64,000 nucleotides of DNA. Origin: Dysidea avara. Lineage: Eukaryota; Porifera; Demospongiae; Dictyoceratida; Dysideidae. This document shows positions 34,293 through 46,200 of this stretch, piece by piece. The stretch is taken from assembly GCF_963678975.1 (NCBI RefSeq), contig NC_089277.1:21731440-21795439 (forward strand). Reading direction: 5' to 3'. The notes under the pieces are model-generated. The model ran no database searches, was not told where the DNA came from, and worked only from the letters and a program-made list of their open reading frames with translations. Positions within the stretch are counted from its first letter, which is position 1, and each line of letters opens with the position of its first letter. A program made the position numbers and the translations under genes.

Positions 34293-37200
34293 ATGGCTGC
34301 CCTCCAGGGCAAAAAAAGTTTGCTAGTGAGTGGAGTAAAAGAGACAGGCGTGGAAATTGGAGTGGGAGCTTATGGTAGAGTGTTTGAAGTGGAGTATTGT
34401 GGGACGACATGCGCCGCCAAGGAGGTTCATTCTATTCTGCTACGTGACACAAGTCCTAGTGGCTCACTGCGAGTGAAGGAAAACTTCTTAAGAGAATGCC
34501 AGCAATGTGCCGACCTGCGACATCCAAACGTGGTGCAATTCTTGGGCGTCTATTACAGGCCTGGCACCCCCACGCCTATTATGCTGATGGAGAAGATGGA
34601 CGAGAGTTTACGGAATTCATTGGAGCGCCGCAGCCAGGCAATTCCTCTGGCCTTTAAATTGAGTATTTTATTGGATGTGTCTCTTGGTCTAAGGTACCGT
34701 GCCAGTATTGTATATGCCAGTGTATAGCCGCTATGTGTGTCAAGGTACTTATACAGCTGTTGTGTTTTTTTGTTTGTTTGTTTGTTTTTTATTCAGTGTA
34801 CATGTGTGTGTGTTGTTTTGTATGTGCTTTTTGTGAAGGGGAGCACGTTTACAGGCTTAGCCTTTTGTGTACCCTTGTCTTTTGACAAAAATGGATAATC
34901 TAATCTAATCTAATCTATTACAGATGTGTAGTAACCCTATCGTCACTGATCATTATGATGGAAGTTGTAAATAGCATTGTTATCTTAGACCATTAGACCA
35001 CTCCAAATTAGGCCAGGAAAACTTGATTAATTTTTTCTCATCCCTGCCCGTGTCCCTTTTTACCCCACCGCCTGAATTTCATAATTGCTGTTATCACGTA
35101 CACATGATTTGATGCTAAGAACGGTTGGTATCATTTTACAGCGCAGCAAATGCCACTTTCGCCTCAGAAACAGTGGTAAAATGTAAGTACTAGTTTCTTA
35201 AAAGGCTTTGGCTTATAGTAACAGACAGCATGATTTCGAGTATTTTTTTTAATAATGAATAATAAAAATGACCTCCCTCCCGTGTGGAAATCCGTAGATG
35301 AGAAACAAGTAATCAAGTTTGCCTGGCCTTAGGTCACTATTTTGTGATTTTCTGTTTTTCATGATGTAGAGTGTTGGCGGGTAGGTCATCACCATTATCC
35401 CTAGTACTTGGCCATAATTAGCTATTTGACTTAAGTTTTACACCCCTTGCATTTTTCACATCTGGTAGTCTCCACCACAGGAATTCCTTACCATTTAGTG
35501 AACATTTTCAGTCGTCCCAAGCTCCCACAAGGTGTCACCCTCTATCTATCCGGCCTGTGACATCGTCTATTAATTCTTTTTGGTACTCTTTCTTTGTGAA
35601 CAGCCCATTTCTGTGTAATACCATACCCCATACCATCCTGCAAATTAAACAGCCACCCTTGTTCCGTTTAGCCCTCCGTCATTTTCTTTTTTGAATCTTC
35701 TCTATACTTAATGTTCTTGTTTTGTTGGTATTTATTTTTGTTCTTGTAGTAGTTATTTTGTTTTTCAGGTGTATTTGCTTATGTCATTGTTTTTGTAATT
35801 TCTGGTGTGTATGTGTGGTAAGTACGCCTACAGGCTTGTCCTTTTGTACAACCCGGTCTTTTGACAAAATTGATAATAATAATAATAATATAGCAGTTAC
35901 CACCACTTATAAACATCTTGCCCACTTGCTGGAGTTATCCGTATTCTGTGTTTATAGGCTGGCTCATTGCAGTTGGGGTTCTCCTTGCTTTGCTCTTCAA
36001 TAATGTGCACACATTAGGGGATCACGTTCTCGATCAAAGGGTCCCTGTGTGCCTCCAGCTGTAGACCTTGTTGCTGAGGGGCACCTGCCTCTCCATTAGA
36101 ACAATAATAAACAATTAATACAGTTTAGCGATTTCTTGTGGTTGCTTTGCATAATAACATTAGCAACATTTGATTTCCTATTCTATACTCTCTAGGACCT
36201 GATACTCTCTGGAAATTTGCTAACTTAGCTAACACAATGTAGCTAGTTTGGCAAGTATCCTCTTTAGATGTAGCTATATATAGCCATATGTGACCCAGTC
36301 TGGGAAAACCAGGCTTATCGCCTATTTAAAAGTACCAAGAAACGCCGGTTTTAAGTATTTAGTGTGTTGTAGCTTGCCAATGGTTAAAGCTATGTGTACC
36401 AAATTTTCACACGCTTTACACCAATTCCTTACCTTCCACAGCATCTACTGTGCGAGTAGCCAACAACTAAGTTTCCCGCCATTATTTTAGATAGGTTTTA
36501 AACCAAGGTTGACTGTATCAGGCGAGCTGCAAAAGGGGTGGGAGGTGGGGGGGGCTGGAAAGTGGGCAAGATGGTGTTCAAAAATTGAAAAGGAAGGTGT
36601 AGGGATGAATTAGGCTAAGTTTTGAGCCATTGAGGTCTCAAAACTGGCTAAAATAAAAGGAAATTCACAGCAGAGGTACTTATTCAACACTACAGAGCTG
36701 TACAGCCACATACAGTCATCCCCAGGCTGACCAGAGCTCCATTAATGCCCCACGCCGCACATACCGATCGCCACTGGGCTTGGGAAAAGCAGCCAGCAAA
36801 ACCAAGTCTAGCTGATTTTAATTGTGGAATTAGATAGTTTATTCATGTAGCTTTGTGTCCTGGATTAAAAATCGAATCTGCTGACATGGGTGATAAGACC
36901 GGTTTTGTCCGACTGGTATATAGCTGTCCTTTGTCAACGTGATCAGTTCCACTCAAGGATCAACTTCTTACTTGTAAACTTCATTGCACCAATCTCTTAG
37001 TTACAATTAATGCACAAGGTATAGCTAGTCCAGCAATCTTAAAAACTGAACTGCACATCCTCAATATTTGGTTGATTTGATGAAATAATGGTTATTTCTT
37101 TAATAATGCATAAATATGTGTGGCAGTAAATATATGTGGGCACTGATGAAAAACAGAAAATCATTAAATTGTGGCCTTAATGTCTGTCTTCAATCAGGCA

Positions 37201-40200
37201 TGTTTTCATGTGGGTAGGTGATCCATGTTTCATTATAAGATTAGCGACTTCCAAGCCATATTTTGCCTGGCACAACTTACCTTTGCAAGATCATTTTTAT
37301 TGAGCCTGCATAGTATGCAAGAAACAACAGAAACATAATATGGAATTTAGTACTAATAACAAACAGATGTAAGTGGTGGACAGAATTTCCTTGGAGTGGC
37401 CTTAGTAGATGGCAGTGTGGACAGTTGCTTAGACCACTACAAGTAAATTCTGTTTCCTGTCCTGCACCCAGGCATAATTGTATGCGAACAGGTGGTCCAT
37501 TTTCATCTCATTCCAATATAAGATTGGTTGCTTTTCGAGCCATTAATTGCAAGGCACAACCATAAAAACTGCATGCTTAAAAGTTTGTACAGTGGAACCC
37601 CTCTTTAACGGAGACCCCTGAATGGCGGACAACCTCTTTATAACGGACAATTAATAAAGTCCCAAATGCAACCTCCAATACATGTGTGTATTAATGCCCC
37701 ATCAATAGCAGACACCTCTCTATTCCGTAAACCGGATACTGCACAATTTCCAGACATGTCAAACACTACAATATAACACCTCGCTAAACGTGGACACAAG
37801 TAACAAAAGTCAGTTACAACAACCGTTTGAACTACATCGTGTAGCTAATGTAGAAAGTGCAAGACGAAGTGCTAAAGTACGAATGCATATACAAGTACTG
37901 CTGTCAATGTTCTTACCCAGGTCTTCTGAAAATAGTAGCTAGTTCACTTTAAGAATAAACTGCATTAATCTACATCTTGATAACTAATGAAATACAGAGT
38001 AATCTGGAGAAGTCTTATGGGAGTATGTATAAAATTTTTGTGGTGCCTAATTGTCTGGGTAGGGTAGTAGAGGCCACACACCATAGGTAACCCTTGCTCA
38101 ATAACATCACTTCTGTTGCTACTATACAGATGTTTATAACATCATGGGGTGAGCTTGAGGTAGTTTAATTTGTGTGTGTGATTTACTGACTTTATGGACA
38201 TAGCCAGTTGTAGGGTATTTTGTAGGTGCATGGTGATCTGAATTGTGTGAAGAAGGATAATTTGATTTGTACTGAGACTAGTATTTAAATGGTAGTGGAA
38301 AAATGTGTGTAGTACTATAAGTGGAAACTGAAAGCAAGAATAGAAGTTGGGAGGTCATTTAAATGGATTTTGGAAAGCATGTAGTGTGTTTAAATGCTTA
38401 ATACTGAATAAGGTGGAAATGGTTAACACTGAGTATAGTAATTTAATATTAATTGCTTAATGTAAATGGATTTTTAGAAGATAATTAACATATTCACATA
38501 TATTATACAGTATACATAACATGAAGAAATAATTTTTGTACAGCTAGTTATTTTTTTGATTAAAATATTATTATATTGTTGTCATAGAAATGGAGCTGAG
38601 GGTGACTGTGTTGTATGTGAGATGATAGGAGGTGATGGTGTGTTCTTATGTGATAGAGATGGTGTTGTATCGTGTGTTAACAAGGGTGATGATGGTGTTG
38701 GCCTATGTAACATCTTAGGGGGAGATGGTGCTGTATCGTGTAGCATTATATGTGTTGTACAATATGATGTAGTAGGGTGAGATGATATTGGTGATTGATT
38801 GTTAGTGGTAGGTGTTGACTGTAATGTAAGGGTTTGTGATGTAGATGAGTTTCCCTGATGTTGATGTAAAGTGTATAAATGTTGATGTTCAGAAAGTCGT
38901 TCTTGTAAACGTGTACTGTTAGAAATGTTGTGTAAATGTAGATATGAAAATGGAGCAGCAAACAAAAGATCATTAAGTTGTCTAACTCGAGAACAAGCAA
39001 CAAAAGTTAGGCCTGAGCAAAATTCATTTTTACCTATGTCTATTACCACTTTATTTAAAGTTAGACCGGTTTGTGATGTAGATGAGCTTTCCTGCTGTAA
39101 AATACGTAAACGTTGATCTCCAGAAACTTGTTCTTGTAAACGTGTACTGTTAGAAATGTTGTGTAAACGTATATAGATATCCCGAGGTTGCTTGAAGGAT
39201 GGCATCTCTTTGTTTGATAGCGGGAGCGATTGCAGCCCGTTTAGTTCTGTCCTTTCTCTTCTCTTGGCTAATCTAGATTCCCTTTGCTGTGGTGATTCTC
39301 TTATTCTTCTATATCTCTCACGCTCATTTCTTCTAAGCTAGTCTTCTCTGTTCATGATTACTCTCCATGTTGTCAACGACGTATGTACCTTATATGGATG
39401 ATCAGTAAACGGCACCGATTATTATCTCTGTGTTATCAACAACGTACGTACCTTATATGGATGATCAGTAAACAACACCGATTATTATCTTGTGTTATCA
39501 ATGATGTACGTACCTTATATGGATGATTAGTAAATGACACCGATTATTCTCTATGTTATCAACGACGTATGTGTAAGTGTTCCGATTTTCGTCGTTTTTT
39601 GTGCATGAACCATGCTACGAAAGTCCTGCTAGTGTGGGGCTTACTCAGGGTCGCCCCAATTAAACTGATCATATCTGGTTCACATGGTACCGTAACCCAT
39701 CTTGCCCCACCACTTGGCCTAGTATTGTGCATTAAAACTGATTATTTTAAAATTTTAGAAAACCTCTTAAATAAGGACACCTCCATATTAGGGCTGAGCG
39801 ATACTACCGTTTTCGCGATATATCGCGATATTTAGAAAGTATCAATATCGCGATATTTTGTTATTAACTATCATGATACCATGCCTGTACATTACTGTCA
39901 TTAAAAACCATTTGTTATGCAGTACTAGGCTAAGAATCCTTATAAATGATAAAGTCCACCCATCTGGTTTCCCCTGCAGAGAGGTGTGAACACCATAACA
40001 ACCTCAAAGCATGTGTTACAATAACTGTTACTGTAAACAAGGATGATAGTGGCTAGTTTGCTATCACCTATAAGGACTTCGTTTAGGAATGCTGAGCAAT
40101 ACACTATGTAGCACCAGCTATGATTGACTTATTTGTAAGTATCGTGAACTATTCAGTATCGTGAATAGTAGCTTTAGTATCGATCGTGATACTAAAATGG

Positions 40201-43200
40201 CAGTATCGCTCAGCCCTACTCCATATAAAGGACATATTTCATTTTCCCAATGGTGTCCGTTTTAGAGGGGTTCCACTGTAACTTCCTTTCAAAATGCACA
40301 CAAACATGAGTTTGTGATGACAAAAAGCACACTGATATGTGAGCTGACACCCTTACTAGTTCGCTTTTACTGAGCCTGCACAATATGCAAGAATATCTAG
40401 TAAATAATGGAAAAAATAATTCAGAATAATGAAATATTTAGAGCTTACAGTAATTAGATGCAGGAGTTAATTTAGAGTGGCCTTAGCCTTGCTACCACTA
40501 TGACAGCAATTTTAAGAGGGTCCTTACAGATTCACATGATGTATATACATAATGCTGTATATTCCATGCATCCATTCTGTGAGCTGCAAAGACTGTGCAA
40601 GTTAATAGTATACATAGTTATAGTACTGTAGCTATGTACTTTACTAGAGAACTTATAGTGGCTACTGTATATAAATGTACTATTCTCTTGACAGATATTT
40701 GCATTCGCACAAGCCTCCCATTGTTCACCGTGACTTGTCATCAAATAATGTTTTGTTAACAACATTTTTACGAGCCAAGATTAGTGATCTAGGGGTAGCC
40801 AAAGTGATCAAACCTGACCAGAAGAAGTCACTGACCAAGGTACCGGGCACAGCTGATTTCATGCCCCCTGAGGCAATGTATGATACTACATCTTTAAAAT
40901 ATGACGCTGCTCTTGACGTGTTCTCATTTGGGGCAGTAATGCTACATGTTGCTACCCAAGAATGGCCCATGCCACTAGCTACTAAAACGTATGATACAGC
41001 AAAAAGAAGGCCAACGGCATTAACTGAAGTAGAGAGACGTCAACCTTACCTTGATAAGATAACAGGAGTTACTAGCAGCCTGACTCCACTGATAATATCA
41101 TGTTTGGATGATGACCCATCAGTACGACCCAGTATTATTAAAGTGTCAGAGAATATTAAGAAAGCAAAGAAGGAACATTCACCAGTTAGTTTGATAACAC
41201 TGCTAGACAAAGCTGCTGAACAGGTATTGTGTAAGCAGTCCTTGTTGAACTATATATGCATAAGTCTATAAATATTGTACAAATATATAAATATTATACA
41301 CAGTGCATGAACCTTTAACTACTTACTGGTCTCAGAGTATTTATGTTCATACATACAGTATAGTCTAGTGATTGTGTTAAGCGTGGAGTCGTGCATTTTT
41401 CATATCAAGCATGCATGCATGATTCAGTAACACAGACTTCATTTTGTCTCACAGTCTCTAATGTACTGTATACATACGTTGTTAGAATGAAGCTCTCGAG
41501 AGCCAAATTGATCAAAAGACAAAGGAAATTGATCGGCTTAAGAAGGAGATTGACCGTTTACAAAATCCAGGTCAACATCACAATGCTGCACATCGAACTC
41601 ACTCCAACACAATCAGCACCGTCACACAGGTATCATGTCGTGTCACTTTTAGTAGGATGTGAAACTATCACATAAAATTGTATTCATGTGACAGATGGTA
41701 CAGAATGTAATAATCAGATCAAATCAGCATGATTATAATGATGTAAATTTGTATTGTACTGTCACTAAGTAACATCATCAACTTTTTAATGTTCATGTCT
41801 TGTTATACAGACAAACCCTGAACATCCTGTTGGTGTGCATGATCCTGTTGGTGTGCATGACAAGTCAAAAAGTTTACCAGCAAAAGAAGTTGGTAGAGGT
41901 ATTTCGAGACTACCGCGGTGGAAACGTATTCACGAGTATGAGGAAGTCGATGATGACATGTTAGATGATGTTGATATGCAAAATGTACAACAACTTTTTC
42001 AGAATGAATCTACGTTGAAGGAACATTTGCCAAAAATCAATGTGGTTATCAGTGATCACGTGTCCAGTAAAAGGTTTGTGTAATTATGATAGTATATACT
42101 GTATGTGACTGTCTTAGCAAAATCCTGACTTGTTTGCACAACTTCCAGGATTCCAAGGAATGGATTACCTAAGTTTCAGCCTTTTGTGATGAGTAGTTTT
42201 GGAATTATAGTGCTTTGACAGTAGGAAGAGTGAGAAATAAAAATTGATTTGTACAGTGACCAAACCAAAAATAAACTACATACAGGCACTTACACTTGCA
42301 GCCATAACTTCCGTTTGGATAAGTCTACAACATTGGGATTTGGCTTAAAATGTTCACCATGGAGAAGCAAATCAGCCACATTATAGTTTTATCCCTGTAG
42401 TCACTTATGCATATGGGTATGAAGGCAGTTTAATTGAATAAATGACGACGATCTTGCGTTATACATAAATGCGCATGACTGTTGGGGCTACAGAAATGAA
42501 ACAAAGCTCCATGTCAGGGCAGGCAAAGTAAGATGGTATATAGTTTTAATTGAATGGAGTAATGGCCCAATAAAATCTTGTGTGTTTTTTCTATGTAGCA
42601 TGTGTAATATTATGATTATTTTAAAATTTTGTTTTTCTCCAAATGCATGCTTGTGCGAACAAGTCAGGTTTTGCTGAGACGGTCACGTATCGTATAATGT
42701 ATACTAGTGTACTAAAATGAAATAGTGATAAAAGTAGTAAAACAGGAGATTATAAATGAAAAATCTTCCCAGTACAACATATATATGTAGACTTTTCTCA
42801 TAAGGATGGTTTTCTTCATGTATGGTATTTCTACTTGCATAATGATTTGTTGTGACAACATTTTGGCTGGTACTTTATTTTGGGGGGATCACTACTATGC
42901 AGTACTACCATACTGTTTGACAAAAGTGTTGTGCCTAGGTCATAGGTGTCTTCTGTGTTTATAATTACAATGGAACCTGTCTAAAGCGGTCACCTTCAGG
43001 CCAGAAATTTTTGGCCTTTATAAAGAGGGAGTTGCCTAACTCAATATCCTCTATAAAGCAGTTTGGCCTTTATACAAAGGTTCTCCTCACACATGCCTAC
43101 ACTTCAATCCATAACAGACATAAACAAAGTAGTGGAAAGGATCAGCAAACAGAGCCAGAAGCCACTGTATGGAGACACTATCATAAGGCTGCCTTGCTAC

Positions 43201-46200
43201 AAAGCCAGTGAGGAAAAGCTGTGGTTTAACCTTTATTTTAGACTGGAAAGATAGTTAGCTGGTAACTACACAATTGTAAATTCAGGAAATTAGCATATCA
43301 TGAGGTGAGCTTTAATTAGAATAACATGAAGAGACAAAGCCAGGAAGTGGCTATAAACTTATCTGTACAGAACACAAGTGTGAGTATAAAAACGTTATTA
43401 ATAGAAGTATAAAGTAGTGTACATAGTTTACTCACTGTCATGGCTGTTGCTGGCTGCTTTGTGAGAGGCTTTTTTATGTAAAGAAATGCTGTTTGAGACT
43501 CCAAAAACTGGCTGTTATACGTGTTATAGAGGTGACCGCTTAATGCAAACTATTTCTGTACAAACTGATTGGGAATTGGTCGGGACTGTAGTTATGCTGA
43601 GGTGACCACCCAACTCAGGTGACCGTTAAGAGAGATTCCACTGTATATGTAGCATTACTATATATGACTGGATCTACAAAATCCCCAACATGTTAGTGCA
43701 TTTTTCAGATAGGCCAACCAGAGTTGAAACCAAGAACTTTTGAAGTTTCAGAACTACAAAATGGTAACAACAGAGTGATTGATTTGTGCAGTGACTATAT
43801 GGAAAATAAACTGCAGAAGCTCAATTAAACGGTCATGGCTTATGAATGTTGTCCTCTACCAAAATGCAATGTATATATGTTGTCACATTCTTCATGAGTA
43901 GACAAATCCATTGTTGGGTAAATTGTCTTTCCTAAGACCAGGGTGAAAGTGAAAAAATGAGGAAAAAATGACAGTGAGCCATTCGTCCAATGCGAGGCAG
44001 GCTAATGCTTCTATATACCGTCCATCTCACAAAGCATTGATTTTTGGACTCCTTGATCTTGCTTTTGGGGAACACAATGCTACCAAGATTTTTGCTGTTA
44101 GCACCTTAATTCAGAGCTCGAAAAGTTTGCAGAATTTTTTAAAATATTTTGTAAATATTTCATTCATTGCATTTATTACATTGTTACTGTAAATTAAATA
44201 ACTAAGCATGCACTGACATGTGGGATTCTTGCAGATCTGGTCACTTATTGTATTGTTATAATTCGTTACGAAATGTACAGCTTCCCCAGGTCAGTACAGC
44301 CAGGTCATGCTCATGAATATGAAGAAATTGATGATGATGATGATGATGATGTACCACCTGATCCATCACCACAACTTCAAACTGATTTTCTTAGAGTTGC
44401 TCAGTCACCAGAAATGAAGGATGCTAAAAAATCGAGGTATAATAGTACATCACATGTATAGATACTCACATTTTATCTTATTGATAGACGTAAGGCGGTG
44501 CTTGTTAGGAGACACAGCTCTGTTGAGTGTGAAAGGGATATGTTGAAAGCTAAAGCTGACCACGAGGCCATGTAAGCACATTATTTTATGTGATTCCAAT
44601 AAGTCAATAAATATTATCTTGTGTGAGTCAATGTGTGTGTAGCGCCTACAGTATATTTTATACACAAAGTTCTACAGTGTAGAATGTTGTATATGTACAG
44701 TATCTACTAAATGTTACCTAGTGTAGGTGACAACTACCTATAAGGTCACACTGATTTTAAGAAAGACAAATAGTAGCCTGAATGATGTGAGAAATATTAT
44801 CATTAGTCTTACATATTACAGAATTAGTTAAATGATCTTTCCAAGGTATGGTAACTATAACAAACTGCAGAAATTATGCACAGAAGTTTCTTCTCAGTTG
44901 TCGTATTTTTTTAATAAAGATTCTCTAGATAAAATCTCAAGGCTGCTTTTCATTTTAAGAAAGGGACACACTTCCTTTAATTCAAAGGAGTCCACTAATA
45001 GCTTAAAGAGACCACCAACAGCACCTAACTGTACAACTGTTATTATAGTAGCCGACTATTCTGTTTAGACAGAACATGAGGCAGTGTGTGTTGCGTAACC
45101 AAGTAAACACAGTACACTTCATTGTGACCATTTTGAGAGAATGAGACCATTGATATGATGTCTCTCAGTGGCAATGGCCCTATAAGCTGTAGAATCAAAC
45201 AGCAGTCGTGTGACTTTATAGCTATTCTATGTGAGTAGACAAATGAATGTCTATGAAAAATATGACAGTGTGACACTGCAAATGACTTCCTCACTTTTCT
45301 AGGAAATACTGTGAATATTGTTACTTGGTATATGAATACAATTTGTGGGGACATTGGTACTTATCATTCTGCTATATATAGTCAAAATATCTCTTTCCAG
45401 CAGTGTGTGTTGCGTGCATTTACAGCCATACTTATTAGTACTGCCTTTCATATATATGAAAAAAAAATAGCACTAGAGGAGCATGCTAACAGACTAACAG
45501 ACTAAGGTATGCGGTACAGCATTTTTGACAATGTGCAATCATAACTGGTTTATGGAAACCCCTTTGAAAAATTGCACTGGTGTGGATGCCAAGCTCTCCA
45601 TTAAAAATTCTAGTCCTTACATAATGATGGATTAGCTAATTAAGTGATTACACTAACAGTTAGCTACAGTTGTTGTGGCTTGGTCATGTGTGAAGCCCTA
45701 TAAAAAAGATGAATTGCAATTCAACAAACGTGGCATGTACAGAACCTTGTGCAATGGTATACCTTTTTGTCATCTAAAATTTAATGCAGTCTCAGAGCAT
45801 CTATATAATGGGAACATGCCTCCAGACCCACATGCATGCAGAGCATGCATGATAAATGTGCTTCCTATTTGTCAATCTTATGCACCTGTCAATGTCAAAC
45901 CCCACCTCCCACCCTCGGGAATCCCCATACACCTACTGGAGATTTGACATCTACATCTTGCCCCACCCTGAGGCTTTTGACGGTGGAAGTTTGCTGAACC
46001 AAAATTTATTTTAATAGACAAATCAGATCCCACTATAGAAACCCCTCTATCAAGGTGGGCACATAGTGGGGTTTTGACAAGCTTCTTAGCCCAAGCACTG
46101 GGGAATTTGACATGAGACTTTGTCAAATCTTCTGTATTCCCCCACCCTACCTGGGGGGTGAGGGGGCGGGGCATAACATTGATAGCTGTATTATACATTT

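Larger units (their letters stand above)
37590..40278. mobile_element. 2.7-kb TA-flanked CAGTGGAACC element
   Basis: CAGTGGAACCCCTCTTTAAC at the left is matched by GTTTTAGAGGGGTTCCACTG at the right, with TA on both sides. It interrupts the GGCCACTCC element and itself contains a hAT-like MITE (39789-40218), a 63-bp tandem repeat (39368-39568) and a Helitron-like coding fragment. It is the largest member of a family otherwise 165-680 bp long in this window. Confidence 0.75.
37432..40482. mobile_element. Outer GGCCACTCC-type MITE, host of a nested insertion
   Basis: The left end (GACCACTACAAGTAAATTCTG, near 37432) and the right end (TTAATTTAGAGTGGCC, at 40482) match the ends of the intact 359-bp relative at 60581-60939. 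The interior similarity to that relative stops at 37587 and resumes at 40281. The intervening 2.7 kb is therefore a later insertion. Another partial copy of the same family lies at about 37173-37402. Confidence 0.7.

Noticed and set aside
38556-38780. Plus-strand glycine/valine/cysteine-rich frame
   Set aside because: It is the antisense of the low-complexity tail of the Helitron-like fragment.
43968-44192. 74-codon open frame in kinase 1 intron 4
   Set aside because: It lies inside the TGTGACCAG-type MITE and has no recognisable similarity.
44235-44280. Earlier acceptor for kinase 1 exon 5 (TTGCAG at 44229-44234)
   Set aside because: In the required phase it reaches a stop codon shortly after; the AG at 44279-44280 keeps the frame open.
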